DNA of 64,000 nucleotides. It comes from Scandinavium sp002470465. GTDB taxonomy: Bacteria > Pseudomonadota > Gammaproteobacteria > Enterobacterales > Enterobacteriaceae. Under the pieces are notes generated by a model that was given only the letters and a program-made list of their open reading frames with translations, had not been told where the DNA came from and made no database searches. Positions within the stretch are counted from its first letter, which is position 1. Every line of letters begins with the position of its first letter. Positions 52,047 through 61,814 of this stretch are shown here, piece by piece. The stretch covers positions 1-64,000 of the forward strand of contig NZ_JBFLVD010000019.1 of the NCBI RefSeq assembly GCF_040750395.1, in the 5' to 3' direction. The translations under genes and the position numbers were made by a program.

Positions 52047-53432
52047 TTAATCCTGCAATTTACGGGCTTCACCAGCCTGGCCGAGGCGTAAAACCTGATA
52101 CAGCACCGTCACCAGTGCAAGGAAGATAATCCCGACAAACAGCGACATGCGCGTATCGTCGTTGAAGCCCATACCGATCAGCACGCAGACCAGAAACGCC
52201 ATCGTCAGGTAATTCGCCCAGGGGAACAGCACCGAGCGGAACGGATGATTCACCAGAGCCTGTTTATGCGTTGCACGAAAACGCAGCTGGCTAATCAGGA
52301 TCACGAACCACGGCACCATGCCCGGCAGCACGCTGGCGCTGTAGACATACACAAACACCCGCTGCGGATTGGGAATAATATAGTTCAGACACGATCCCAG
52401 CAGCAGAATGGCAATTGACACCGCCACGCCCATCACCGGTACACCGTTACGCGAGACTTTTGCCATTGCGGCTGGCAGCTGACGGTTTTTCGCCAGGGCA
52501 TACAGCATACGACCACAGCTGTACATGCCGCTGTTACAACCGGAGAGCGCCGCCGTCAGCACCACAAAGTTAATGATACCTGCCGCCGCCGTGATGCCGA
52601 TTTTGGCAAAGGTGAGCACGAACGGGCTGCCGTTGCTGCCAATCTCATTCCACGGAAAAATGGTGACGATAACGAAAATTGCGCCGACGTAGAAAATCAG
52701 GATGCGCCACAGCACCTTACCCACCGCGCTGCGCAGCGTGACCTGCGGGTTTTTCGCTTCGCCTGCGGTGATGCCGATAAGCTCAACGCCCTGGTACGAC
52801 GCCACCACGATACAAAGTGCGGTCAGGAAGCCTTTCCAGCCTCCGGCAAAAAAGCCGCCGTGTTCTGTCAGGTTGCCAAAACCAATCGCATGCCCGCCGT
52901 TGCCAAGACCAAAGAAGATCACCCCAACACCCACCACGATCATCACGATAATGGTGGTGACCTTGATCATCGCAAACCAGAATTCCAGCTCACCATAAAG
53001 ACGTACGGCTGCGAGGTTCGCAAGCCCCACCAGCGCGACCGCAATCAAAGCAGGTATCCATTGCGCCATCTCGGGGAACCAGAACTGCGTATACACGCCG
53101 ATGGCGGTAATCTCGGAAATCCCTACCGCCAGCCACATAAACCAGTACGACCAGGCCGTCAGATAGCCAAAGAACGGGCTCATATATTTATGCGCGTAAA
53201 CGGCAAATGACCCGGTGACCGGTTCGAGGAACAGCATTTCGCCCATCGAGCGCATAATGAAGAACACAAACAGTCCGGCAATAATATAGGCCAGTAATAC
53301 CGACGGACCGGCCCATTTCAGCGTGCTCGCCGAGCCCATAAACAGGCCTACGCCGATGGTACCCCCGAGGGCGATTAATTCGATGTGTCGCGCTTCCAGC
53401 CCTCGCTGTAGCGTCGGTTGCTTCTCAGCCAT
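52047..53432 (-). CDS. yifK: Amino acid permease YifK (ThrP), APC family
   Basis: 461-residue inner-membrane permease with twelve predicted helices. The APC signature IELIALGGTIGVGLFMGSA (near residue 16) and VVASYQGVELIGITAGEAKN are present. The E. coli protein imports threonine and serine with protons. Sequence is very close to E. coli YifK except the last 15 residues. It lies between the wec cluster and the tRNA operon, 204 bases after wecG. Confidence 0.96.
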   Translation of the reverse strand: MAEKQPTLQRGLEARHIELIALGGTIGVGLFMGSASTLKWAGPSVLLAYIIAGLFVFFIMRSMGEMLFLEPVTGSFAVYAHKYMSPFFGYLTAWSYWFMWLAVGISEITAIGVYTQFWFPEMAQWIPALIAVALVGLANLAAVRLYGELEFWFAMIKVTTIIVMIVVGVGVIFFGLGNGGHAIGFGNLTEHGGFFAGGWKGFLTALCIVVASYQGVELIGITAGEAKNPQVTLRSAVGKVLWRILIFYVGAIFVIVTIFPWNEIGSNGSPFVLTFAKIGITAAAGIINFVVLTAALSGCNSGMYSCGRMLYALAKNRQLPAAMAKVSRNGVPVMGVAVSIAILLLGSCLNYIIPNPQRVFVYVYSASVLPGMVPWFVILISQLRFRATHKQALVNHPFRSVLFPWANYLTMAFLVCVLIGMGFNDDTRMSLFVGIIFLALVTVLYQVLRLGQAGEARKLQD

Positions 53433-53592
53433 AGATCCTCATGTGTTTGCCATTTTCCGGTCAATGCCGGTTATTGTTATCAGCAGTTTTACCTGCCATC
53501 TAGCCTCCGGAACGCACGCTCGCGCAGACTCCAGGGGCGGGAATGGTTGAATAAAATGGGTGAAATGGCAAACAAAGTATTAAATATACGAA

Positions 53593-53619
53593 TGTATTGC
53601 ACAATTAATGCGCAATACA
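53593..53619. promoter_or_regulatory. Perfect 8-bp inverted repeat between wecG and yifK
   Basis: TGTATTGC (53593-53600) and GCAATACA (53612-53619) are perfect inverted copies around 11 AT-rich bases. Downstream on the minus strand TATTTAATACT could be a yifK -10 region. It may be an operator for yifK or the 3' end of the wec transcript; no regulator can be named. Confidence 0.4.
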
Positions 53620-53635
53620 TTGTTGAGGGGAAGGA

Positions 53636-54376
53636 TCAGAGCTGGCCGGTATAGTGCCAGCGAAGGTAGCGCAGAAGGCGTAGCTGTCGGGTGAGACGAC
53701 CAGGCTGTGACAGCAGACGATAAAGCCATTCCAGACCAAGCCGCTGCCAGACTTTTGGCGCGCGCTTCACGTGTCCGGTAAAGACGTCATAAGTGCCGCC
53801 AACGCCCATATACAAAGCGTCCGGATGCACCATCCGGCAGTCGCGCATAAAGATTTCCTGCTTCGGCGATCCCATCGCTACGGTCACGATTTTTGCGCCG
53901 CTGGCCTGGATTCGCGCAAACAGCGCCTGCCGATCTGCGGGTTTGAAGTAGCCGTTTTGGCTGCCCACGATATTGACGTTCCACTGCTGGCGCAGCTTTG
54001 CTTCGGTTTGCGCCAACACTTCGGGTTTTCCGCCAATCAGAAACACTGGCGTTCCTTCCGCACCGGCACGCGCCATGAGCGCTTCCCAGAGATCCGCCCC
54101 GGCCACGCGCGAAACGTTGGCTTCAGGGTATTTTTTCCGAATGGATCGCACCACGCTGATGCCATCGGCATATTTAAACTCGGCGGCGTCGATCAGCGTG
54201 CGCACTTCGGCGTTATCCTCCGCCGTCAGGACTTTCTCCGCGTTGATCGCCACCAGCGTGCCTTGCCGCATTGTGCCATCAGCATAGAGATAATCCAGCG
54301 CGTGCTGCATATCGCGCCATCCGATGAGCTGCAGGCCGCGGACGGTATAAAGCGGTGCAGCAATTGGATCCATCAT
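53636..54376 (-). CDS. wecG: UDP-ManNAcA transferase WecG (RffM)
   Basis: 246-residue glycosyltransferase of the TagA/GT26 family that adds N-acetylmannosaminuronic acid to lipid I, forming lipid II of enterobacterial common antigen at the cytoplasmic face of the inner membrane. Family motifs: LVAINAEKVLTAEDN, EFKYADGISVVRS (catalytic Asp) and IVTVAMGSPKQEIFMRD, with GVGGTYDVFTGHVKRAP near the end. The ATG at 54376, behind AAGGG, gives the E. coli length. Last gene of the ECA cluster, overlapping nothing downstream. Confidence 0.96.
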   Translation of the reverse strand: MMDPIAAPLYTVRGLQLIGWRDMQHALDYLYADGTMRQGTLVAINAEKVLTAEDNAEVRTLIDAAEFKYADGISVVRSIRKKYPEANVSRVAGADLWEALMARAGAEGTPVFLIGGKPEVLAQTEAKLRQQWNVNIVGSQNGYFKPADRQALFARIQASGAKIVTVAMGSPKQEIFMRDCRMVHPDALYMGVGGTYDVFTGHVKRAPKVWQRLGLEWLYRLLSQPGRLTRQLRLLRYLRWHYTGQL

Positions 54377-54387
54377 GTGTTCCCTTA

Positions 54388-55734
54388 TCAAACCAGAGGT
54401 TGTGGCAGCGGCCTTGCGCGCTTATGGATAAGCCCGGCGCTGTCCAGCAGCCAGTAAAGCAACTTGGCAACCAGCAGGCACAGCCCGAAAATCACCAGGA
54501 AAAAGACCACGCGTGAGACAAACGAATCGAGCCCCTCGCGGGCCAGCACAATCATGTTGAAGATAGCCCCAAAGCAGAAACTGTGCAGGATAGCCGCCTT
54601 ATAGCGGTTCGTTTCGCGGTTGCCAAGCTGATACAGCCAGTCAAACCACTTAATAATCAGACCCACCGCTACCGCCCCCAGCGGTATAAACCCTGCGCCG
54701 CCCATCACCAGCAGCGAGCCGATAAGCGTCGGTGAAATCGCCAGCCCCGAATGGTTGTTCAGCACTTCCCAGGTAAAGTAGTTGGCGGTGTTGAGCACCA
54801 CGCCCGGGCGAGTCGGCCACAGCCAGGTCGGGATAAATACGTAGAAATCCCGCACGATTGGCGCCAGGCCCTGAAAATCAATTTTGTCGTAGTTCTGCAG
54901 CAGCAGCGCGAGGTTTTCCCACGGCGAGAAGGTATCGCGTGTCAGATAGAGGAACGTATAAAAAGCCTCATCGCCGCTGACGTTCAGGCCATAGCGTTTC
55001 AGCGCCAGCCAGAACATGCCGACAATTCCCAGCACGCCGGCCGCCGCCAGCATCCACAGGGAGATCCAGCCGCGAATAATGCCAATGAAAAGAAAGATAG
55101 CGAACGCGATGATGATATTGGCACGCGTCCCACCAACGATCACGTAAGTCAGCAGGCCAAACGCCACGGTGCTGACGAGGAAGAACAGCCACGCTTTGCT
55201 GTCCTGACGCAGGAAATAGACCACCAGCATCGCCGGAATGAAGAAGTAGAAGAAGCGCTTGAGGGCCACGCCGGATACTTCGCTGGAGAAAATCTGGCTG
55301 TAGGAGTGCAGCCTGAACAACAGGAACCCGTTGTGCGCAAAGAAGATACCAACGCTTACCAGCGCAATCAGCGCCAGCAGGACCCACATAAGATGGGTTT
55401 CTACCCGGTTCATAGTAAAAAGCGGACGTCGCTCAGCCTCAACGCGTGCGGCACGCAGTCGCGTTTTATACGCTACGTAATAGATCGCATAGAAACACAC
55501 CGCGGAAAGCTGTGCCTGCAGCAGGATTTCCGGTGGCGCAATGCCGACGTCAAAGCGAAAGACCAGCGTCATCGATAGCGGAAAACCGAAGAAAAAGGTC
55601 AGCAAAAACAGCAATGAGAAGAAGACGTTAAAGTTGAAGCGCACGCGGCGAAACTCGAAGTACGTCAGCGTCGCGATAAACAGCGATGAAAACAGCCACA
55701 CCACAAGCAGGCCGGTAAACTGCATCAGGCTCAT
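54388..55734 (-). CDS. wzyE: ECA polysaccharide polymerase WzyE
   Basis: 448-residue inner-membrane protein with about eleven helices that polymerises ECA trisaccharide repeats in the periplasm. The sequence follows E. coli WzyE closely from MSLMQFTGLLVVWLF through the large loop SGDEAFYTFLYLTRDTFSPW. The start at 55734 was preferred to an upstream in-frame start that would add 13 residues inside wecF. It overlaps wecF by 4 bases. Confidence 0.95.
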   Translation of the reverse strand: MSLMQFTGLLVVWLFSSLFIATLTYFEFRRVRFNFNVFFSLLFLLTFFFGFPLSMTLVFRFDVGIAPPEILLQAQLSAVCFYAIYYVAYKTRLRAARVEAERRPLFTMNRVETHLMWVLLALIALVSVGIFFAHNGFLLFRLHSYSQIFSSEVSGVALKRFFYFFIPAMLVVYFLRQDSKAWLFFLVSTVAFGLLTYVIVGGTRANIIIAFAIFLFIGIIRGWISLWMLAAAGVLGIVGMFWLALKRYGLNVSGDEAFYTFLYLTRDTFSPWENLALLLQNYDKIDFQGLAPIVRDFYVFIPTWLWPTRPGVVLNTANYFTWEVLNNHSGLAISPTLIGSLLVMGGAGFIPLGAVAVGLIIKWFDWLYQLGNRETNRYKAAILHSFCFGAIFNMIVLAREGLDSFVSRVVFFLVIFGLCLLVAKLLYWLLDSAGLIHKRARPLPQPLV

Positions 55735-56810
55735 TGCGCCTCTCCTGCTGCAATTTGCAGCGCGCGGTGCCACGGTTGAAGATAGGCCGGACGGAAAAAC
55801 GCAATCTGTGTTTTATCCACATTCAGCAGCTGCCGCTGCGCTTCGCGCACGACGGCGACGTCCAGCTTATCGGTGGTAAACAGCACCGGAATGTGCTGTT
55901 CCGTCATGTCCTGCCAGAAAGGATTTTCCCGGTTGAGCACGCAAGGAATTCCCGCCTGAATCAGCAGGCAGAGCGTGCCGATGCCCTGCTGGCGTGGGAA
56001 CAGGAAATAGCCCAGATCGCAGCGGCGCAGCAGGGCAAGATAGTCATCAAACTCCAGCTTCTCGCTGAGGATTTTCAGATGCTCGCCGCTAAACAGCGCT
56101 TCGCCCGATGTACGCACTTCACGAATATAGTCATCATTGTTAGCCGGATAGCCCATCGGCAGCACGACATTTACCGTATCGCCAAACTGCTGGTGAATCG
56201 CTTTCAGCGCCGCAATGTGGTCATTGCTGCGATCCCCGGAATTCCCCACCAGGATGGTCAGGGTGTCGGTATCACGCTTTTCTGGCCCCAACTCATTCAG
56301 CGCAGGATCCATTCTGGTCGGGAAATAAAGCAGCTCCTGCTGCACATGAGGATGCGCTTTCCCGAAGGTGTTTAAATCCCCACGGGTGGCAAACACGCAG
56401 CCAACATGCCCCTGAGCCAGGCGACGAAGCGGGTAAAACAAGCGGAATTTCAGGCCGCGGGAGACTTCATACAGATCGGCCCCCCAGATATGCCAGTTAA
56501 ACTGTGCAGGCTTGATCCCGCCACTCAGCAGCGCCAGCCACAGGCCGGTATTAAACTGGCCGTGAAAGAAGAAACGCTGCCCGCGATCCGCTTTAGCTTT
56601 CGCCACAACGGCGGTCGCGAGGGATTTTTTGTCTCTGTAAAAATGCAGCGACAGGTTCGGACCTGCGGCACGCAACCCACTCTCCTCGCCCACGACCATA
56701 AACTCGCGTGCATGCTCGCTGCCTGCGGCCAGCTCTTCGCTAAAAAACCGCAGCACGGTCTGGTTGTGGTGCGGGATATCCGATCCCAGTACGTGTATCA
56801 GTGCAGTCAT
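55731..56810 (-). CDS. wecF: TDP-Fuc4NAc:lipid II transferase WecF (RffT)
   Basis: 359-residue cytoplasmic GT56 glycosyltransferase that adds the third sugar, Fuc4NAc, completing lipid III. Characteristic segments are LIHVLGSDIPHHNQTVLRFF at the N-terminus, QFNWHIWGADLYEVSRGL, LTILVGNSGDRSNDHIAAL and DLGYFLFPRQQGIGTLCLL near 270. It overlaps wzxE by 4 bases upstream and wzyE by 4 downstream. Confidence 0.96.
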   Translation of the reverse strand: MTALIHVLGSDIPHHNQTVLRFFSEELAAGSEHAREFMVVGEESGLRAAGPNLSLHFYRDKKSLATAVVAKAKADRGQRFFFHGQFNTGLWLALLSGGIKPAQFNWHIWGADLYEVSRGLKFRLFYPLRRLAQGHVGCVFATRGDLNTFGKAHPHVQQELLYFPTRMDPALNELGPEKRDTDTLTILVGNSGDRSNDHIAALKAIHQQFGDTVNVVLPMGYPANNDDYIREVRTSGEALFSGEHLKILSEKLEFDDYLALLRRCDLGYFLFPRQQGIGTLCLLIQAGIPCVLNRENPFWQDMTEQHIPVLFTTDKLDVAVVREAQRQLLNVDKTQIAFFRPAYLQPWHRALQIAAGEAQ

Positions 56811-58057
56811 GCCCGTTTACGCCAGATTAAAAATACGCTGCTGCACAGCGCAAAATAAACGATATAGGTTGCCATATAGGCCTGTGCCGCGCCCAGCGCA
56901 CCATGCATCGGGATCAGCCAGTGCGAAAACGCCGTCAGCAGCGTGAACTGGCAGATTTCCGTCAGAATATAGAACCTCAGTGAGGCTTTGGCGATCACCA
57001 GATAGCCGTAGACGTAAGCGCCTACTTTCAGCACGTCGCCCACCAGCTGCCATGCAAACAAATCGCGCATCGCGGTGAATTTAGCGGAAAACAGCAGCCA
57101 GATGGCGAAATCCCGCAGTAGCCAGACCGTCAGGCTCGCTGCCGCCACGGCCGGCAGCACAAACTTCAGCGCCTTACCGATCTCACGGGTGATATCCGTT
57201 TTTGCCGTCAGACGCGACAACGTTGGCAGAAGATAGACGCTGAACGAGGCGGTAATAAACTGCAGATAGGCATCGGAAATGCTGCTGACGCCCTGCCAGA
57301 TCCCCACGTCATCCCAGCTGTAGTGCGCGGCCAGCAGGTTTCGCATCATCACGTAGGCAACGGGCAGCGTTACCGAGGTGATCAGCGCCATCAGGGTAAA
57401 TTTACCCAGTTGCCCGGCGTAAAACGCATCCCAGCGCGGTTTCAGGTACGCAAAGGGGATGGCTTTTCGCTTTGCCAGCATAATACCCGCCGGAAGCACG
57501 ACCAGCGCTGGCACCAGCGCCAGGCCGAGTAATGCCCCTTCATAGCCACCGAGATGCCAGCTCAGGAACCAGGCCCCGACGCCAGTCAGGCTCCCGGCAA
57601 TTAATGAGAGTGCGTTTCCGGAGGCATCACGAAAACCTTTCAGCAGCGCCAGCAGCAGGTTTGCCCAGGCGATGCCCATCTGTACCAGCGCGACCAGTTG
57701 CACCAGCCCCTGATAATGGGTATGACCAAACAATCCCTGGCTGATGGGCGCTGCTGCCAGAACGAAGATAACCGCCAGCAGCGTAGAGAAACCCAGCACC
57801 ATCGCCGACGAGGTGCCCACAACGTTGCGCAGATGCTCAGGATCGTCGTGGTACTGCGCCACAAACCTGGTGACGCCGTTGAAAATTCCTCCGCCAGCAA
57901 GCACGCCCAATACCGTTACAAGCTGGCGAAAGTTGCCCGCCTGCCCGACGCCGGATGGACCATACGCTACGGCCAGCAGCTTAACGACCAGCAGCCCGGC
58001 ACCGATTTTGACCAGCGTGCTGGCCGCGGTCCAGAGTGAAGCTTTTGCCAGCGACAT
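56807..58057 (-). CDS. wzxE: ECA lipid III flippase WzxE
   Basis: 416-residue MOP-superfamily membrane protein with twelve helices that flips undecaprenyl-linked ECA repeats to the periplasmic side. N-terminal SLAKASLWTAASTLVKIGAG and GPSGVGQAGNFRQLVTVLG are family-typical. One base separates it from wecE; it overlaps wecF by 4. Confidence 0.96.
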   Translation of the reverse strand: MSLAKASLWTAASTLVKIGAGLLVVKLLAVAYGPSGVGQAGNFRQLVTVLGVLAGGGIFNGVTRFVAQYHDDPEHLRNVVGTSSAMVLGFSTLLAVIFVLAAAPISQGLFGHTHYQGLVQLVALVQMGIAWANLLLALLKGFRDASGNALSLIAGSLTGVGAWFLSWHLGGYEGALLGLALVPALVVLPAGIMLAKRKAIPFAYLKPRWDAFYAGQLGKFTLMALITSVTLPVAYVMMRNLLAAHYSWDDVGIWQGVSSISDAYLQFITASFSVYLLPTLSRLTAKTDITREIGKALKFVLPAVAAASLTVWLLRDFAIWLLFSAKFTAMRDLFAWQLVGDVLKVGAYVYGYLVIAKASLRFYILTEICQFTLLTAFSHWLIPMHGALGAAQAYMATYIVYFALCSSVFLIWRKRA

Positions 58058-58058
58058 C

Positions 58059-59189
58059 TCAGGCGAAATAGCTTAACAGGGAGTTGATGACCGTACGCTG
58101 ATTCACCGCCGCCAGATTGTAGAACAGCGGCAGGCGGAGCAAACGCTCACTTTCATGCGTGGTGAAGCGGTCTTCGCCATGGAATACGCCAAACGCTTCA
58201 CCAGCGGGTGAAGAGTGCAGCGGAATGTAGTGGAACACCGCCATGATCTCGGCTTCTTTCAGCCAGGCGATGAGCTTGCCGCGATCGGCTTCGTCACGCA
58301 GTTTGATGTAAAACATGTGGGCATTGTGGACGCAGTCCGCCGGGATCGTTGGCAGCTCAATGCGCCCGGCATCCGCCAGCGGCTTCAGCGCATCGTAATA
58401 GGTTTGCCACAGGCTGAGGCGCTGCTGGTTGATGCGGTCAGCCGCTTCGAGTTGAGCCCAGAGATAAGCGGCCTGCAAATCAGCCATCAGGTAGCTTGAG
58501 CCGATATCACGCCAGGTGTATTTATCGACCTGCCCGCGGAAGAACTGGCTGCGGTTGGTGCCTTTCTCACGAATCACTTCGGCGCGTTCCACCAGCTTGC
58601 GATCGTTAATCAGCGTTGCGCCACCTTCGCCGCCCGCGGTGTAGTTTTTGGTTTCATGAAAGCTGAAGCAGCCGATATGACCGATGGTGCCCAGCGCACG
58701 CCCCTTGTAGGTCGACATCACGCCCTGCGCTGCATCTTCCACGACAAACAGATTATGCTTTTTCGCGATCGCCATAATGGTGTCCATTTCACAGGCCACA
58801 CCCGCGTAATGTACCGGCACGATGGCCCGGGTTTTGTCGGTGATCGCCGCTTCAATCAGCGTTTCATCGATGTTCATGGTGTCGCGACGTACGTCGACAA
58901 AAACGATTTTTGCCCCGCGCAGCACGAAGGCGTTGGCGGTGGAGACAAAGGTGTAGCTCGGCATGATCACTTCGTCGCCGGGCTGGATATCCAACAGCAG
59001 CGCCGCCATTTCCAGCGAAGCGGTACAGGATGGCGTGAGCAGAACTTTGGCGCTGCCGAAACGCTGCTCCATCCACTGCTGGCAGCGGCGGGTAAAGCCA
59101 CCGTCGCCGCAGAGCTTGCCGCTGCCCATGGCAGATTGCATGTATTCAAGCTCAGTACCGACAACCGGCGGAGCGTTAAAAGGAATCAT
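58059..59189 (-). CDS. wecE: dTDP-4-amino-4,6-dideoxygalactose transaminase WecE
   Basis: 376-residue PLP enzyme of the DegT/DnrJ/EryC1 family that aminates dTDP-4-keto-6-deoxyglucose to dTDP-Fuc4N. The PLP lysine lies in CFSFHETKNYTAGGEGG (near 181); the cofactor Asp region is FVVEDAAQGVMSTYKG. The start MIPFNAPPVVGTELEY at 59189 matches the family; a longer in-frame reading adds 16 residues coded inside wecD. Confidence 0.97.
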   Translation of the reverse strand: MIPFNAPPVVGTELEYMQSAMGSGKLCGDGGFTRRCQQWMEQRFGSAKVLLTPSCTASLEMAALLLDIQPGDEVIMPSYTFVSTANAFVLRGAKIVFVDVRRDTMNIDETLIEAAITDKTRAIVPVHYAGVACEMDTIMAIAKKHNLFVVEDAAQGVMSTYKGRALGTIGHIGCFSFHETKNYTAGGEGGATLINDRKLVERAEVIREKGTNRSQFFRGQVDKYTWRDIGSSYLMADLQAAYLWAQLEAADRINQQRLSLWQTYYDALKPLADAGRIELPTIPADCVHNAHMFYIKLRDEADRGKLIAWLKEAEIMAVFHYIPLHSSPAGEAFGVFHGEDRFTTHESERLLRLPLFYNLAAVNQRTVINSLLSYFA

Positions 59190-59193
59190 CGTG

Positions 59194-59868
59194 TCACCTG
59201 TAGAGCCAGTAAGCGGTGCTTTCCAGCGAAGCACCACTGTGAATATAACGGTTAAGCGCCGCGGTGTTGCCCATCTGGGTGCCCACCCGCAGCGCGGTTA
59301 GCTGCCGCTCAAATGCCCAGCGCATGGCCGCCAGCATCAATTGCTCGCCTGCGCCGCGCCCGGCAAGCAGCCCGATGCGGGCTTCACTGTCGTTGAGCTG
59401 ACGTAAAGAGACAAATGCACGAATATTGGCGCTATCGTCACGAAAAACCAGACACTGATGGTCAAACGTGCCGCGAACGGCATTTTCAATCCATTGTGCA
59501 TAGAAACGACCGCTGGCATCTGCGTCATACCACGGCGCGCGAAAGCGGCTTTGAGCAAACGCCTGAGCAGAGAGTTCACGCAGGCGAGGAATATCACGTT
59601 CGGTCGCCGTTTCTGCCTGTGGATTAACGCTGTCTGTTACGTTGAGCTTAAAATCGACTTCGCCTTCCACCAGCTGAAAACCGAGCTGCTGCAGCGCATC
59701 CAGCCAGTCAGTTCGCTGGGCAGGAATCTTCGCTTGCACCCGTGACCAGCTCGTCAGAGCATCAGCGTGCAGTTCTGGCGCATCGTCATCCATTTGCAGC
59801 AAAGCGCTATTGATGCCGAAAAATTCTGTTTCCCATTTCAGGGGATTAATACTGGCGCGGACGGGCAC
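59194..59868 (-). CDS. wecD: dTDP-fucosamine acetyltransferase WecD (RffC)
   Basis: 224-residue GNAT-fold acetyltransferase that N-acetylates dTDP-Fuc4N with acetyl-CoA. The acetyl-CoA-binding segment ARIGLLAGRGAGEQLMLAA (near 165) is clear, preceded by FAQSRFRAPWYDADASGRFY. It starts at GTG (59866-59868) and overlaps the rffH 3' end by 23 bases. Confidence 0.95.
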   Translation of the reverse strand: MPVRASINPLKWETEFFGINSALLQMDDDAPELHADALTSWSRVQAKIPAQRTDWLDALQQLGFQLVEGEVDFKLNVTDSVNPQAETATERDIPRLRELSAQAFAQSRFRAPWYDADASGRFYAQWIENAVRGTFDHQCLVFRDDSANIRAFVSLRQLNDSEARIGLLAGRGAGEQLMLAAMRWAFERQLTALRVGTQMGNTAALNRYIHSGASLESTAYWLYR

Positions 59869-60727
59869 GGAGCAGCTCCAGAAGGTACTGGCCGTAGCCG
59901 GTTTTCGCCAACTGACCGGCCGCGCGTTTTACGCCATCATCATCCAGCCAGCCGTTGCGCCAGGCGATCTCTTCCAGGCAGGCAATTTTGAATCCCTGAC
60001 GCTTTTCAACCGTTTGCACGAAGGTGCTGGCCTCAATGAGGCTGTCATGGGTGCCGGTATCAAGCCAGGCGAAACCACGGCCAAGAAGCTCTACGGTCAG
60101 CTTTCCGTCGTCGAGATACATCTGATTAATTGAGGTAATTTCGAGCTCGCCACGCTCGGAAGGCTTCACGCGCTTCGCATACTCCACCACGTTATGGTCG
60201 TAGAAATAGAGGCCAGTGACTGCCCAGTTAGACTTCGGCTCCTTTGGTTTTTCTTCCAGCGAGATCGCCCGAAAATTATCGTCAAATTCAACGACGCCAA
60301 ACCTTTCTGGATCCATGACCTGGTAGCCAAACACGGTTGCCCCTTCGGTGCGCGCCGCCACGCTGCGTAATTTCGGGCTGAAGCCCTGACCGAAGAAAAT
60401 ATTGTCGCCCAGCACCAGGCACGAAGGTTCACCGGCAAGGAAGGTTTCGCCGATGATAAACGCCTGCGCGAGGCCGTCCGGGCTTGGCTGTTCAGCATAG
60501 GTCAGCGCAATCCCAAACTCCGAGCCATCTCCCAGCAGGCGCTGGAAATAGCTTTTATCTTCCGGCGTGGTGATGATGAGAATGTCGCGTATCCCCGCCA
60601 GCATTAACACCGACAGCGGGTAGTAGATCATGGGTTTGTCATAAATCGGCAACAGCTGTTTTGACACGCCGCGGGTAATCGGATGCAGTCGGGTGCCAGA
60701 ACCCCCAGCCAGAATAATGCCTTTCAT
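59846..60727 (-). CDS. rffH: Glucose-1-phosphate thymidylyltransferase RffH
   Basis: 293-residue nucleotidyltransferase making dTDP-glucose from dTTP and glucose-1-phosphate. Signature GGSGTRLHPITRGVSKQLLP with the catalytic Lys near residue 25, the KPMIYYPLSVLML segment, and the metal-site VLGDNIFFGQGF. Same reaction as RmlA; the setting in the ECA cluster identifies it as RffH. It follows rffG by 19 bases. Confidence 0.96.
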   Translation of the reverse strand: MKGIILAGGSGTRLHPITRGVSKQLLPIYDKPMIYYPLSVLMLAGIRDILIITTPEDKSYFQRLLGDGSEFGIALTYAEQPSPDGLAQAFIIGETFLAGEPSCLVLGDNIFFGQGFSPKLRSVAARTEGATVFGYQVMDPERFGVVEFDDNFRAISLEEKPKEPKSNWAVTGLYFYDHNVVEYAKRVKPSERGELEITSINQMYLDDGKLTVELLGRGFAWLDTGTHDSLIEASTFVQTVEKRQGFKIACLEEIAWRNGWLDDDGVKRAAGQLAKTGYGQYLLELLRARPRQY

Positions 60728-60746
60728 ATGTTCTCTCCCGGGTGCG

Positions 60747-61814
60747 TTAGCTTTTCAGCCCCAGACGCTCGCCCTGATAGCTGCCATCAAGCACCTGCTG
60801 CCACCAGAGCTCATTCGCGAGATACCATTGCACCGTTTTACGCATGCCGGTTTCGAATGTCTCTTCCGGCGTCCAGCCTAATTCACGCTCAATTTTGCTG
60901 GCGTCAATCGCATAGCGAACATCGTGCCCCGGTCTGTCTGTGACAAAGGTAATCAGATCCTCGTAGCGCTTCACGCCTTCCGGCTTGTTCGGCACCAGCT
61001 CTTCGAGCAGCGCACAAACGGTGCGTACCACATCAATATTCTTGCGCTCGTTATGTCCGCCGATGTTGTAAGTCTCGCCCACAACGCCTGTCGTTGCTAC
61101 GCGATATAAAGCTCTGGCGTGATCTTCAACATAGAGCCAATCGCGGACCTGAAGCCCATTGCCATAAACCGGCAATGGCTTGCCCGCCAGCGCATTGAGG
61201 ATCGTCAACGGGATAAGCTTTTCAGGGAAATGACAGGGGCCGTAATTATTGGAACAGTTGGTGACCAGCGTCGGCAGACCATAGGTTCGCAGCCAGGCCC
61301 GCACCAGATGGTCGCTGCCGGCTTTCGAGGCAGAATATGGGCTGCTTGGCGCATAAGGCGTGGTTTCAGTAAAGAAATCATCGCTGCCATGCAGGTCGCC
61401 ATACACTTCATCGGTGGAGATATGGTGGAAACGGAACGCCTCTTTTTTCGCCGCAGCCAGAGGCTGCCACCAGCTTCGCACCGCTTCCAGCAGCGTATAC
61501 GTGCCGACGATATTGGTTTCGATAAACGCCGCAGGCCCATCGATAGAGCGATCGACATGGCTTTCTGCCGCAAGATGCATGACGCAATCTGGCTGATATT
61601 GCGCAAAAACCGCGTCCAGGGCAGCCCTGTCGCAAATATCAACGTGTTCAAAGGCAAAACGGTCGCTCTTTGCCACAGAAGCCAGCGAGACGAGATTTCC
61701 GGCGTAGGTCAGCTTATCAACGACGACCACGCTATCCGACGTTTCGTTGATGATATGTCGCACAACGGCTGAGCCAATAAATCCCGCTCCGCCGGTCACC
61801 AGAATCTTTTTCAA
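60747..61814 (-). CDS. rffG: dTDP-glucose 4,6-dehydratase RffG
   Basis: 355-residue short-chain dehydrogenase-like enzyme converting dTDP-glucose to dTDP-4-keto-6-deoxyglucose. NAD-binding loop VTGGAGFIGSAVVRHI, the ISTDEVYGDLHG catalytic Asp-Glu segment and the Y-x3-K motif YSASKAGSDHLVRAW are present. The start is TTG at 61812-61814, overlapping the wecC stop by 4 bases. Confidence 0.96.
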   Translation of the reverse strand: MKKILVTGGAGFIGSAVVRHIINETSDSVVVVDKLTYAGNLVSLASVAKSDRFAFEHVDICDRAALDAVFAQYQPDCVMHLAAESHVDRSIDGPAAFIETNIVGTYTLLEAVRSWWQPLAAAKKEAFRFHHISTDEVYGDLHGSDDFFTETTPYAPSSPYSASKAGSDHLVRAWLRTYGLPTLVTNCSNNYGPCHFPEKLIPLTILNALAGKPLPVYGNGLQVRDWLYVEDHARALYRVATTGVVGETYNIGGHNERKNIDVVRTVCALLEELVPNKPEGVKRYEDLITFVTDRPGHDVRYAIDASKIERELGWTPEETFETGMRKTVQWYLANELWWQQVLDGSYQGERLGLKS

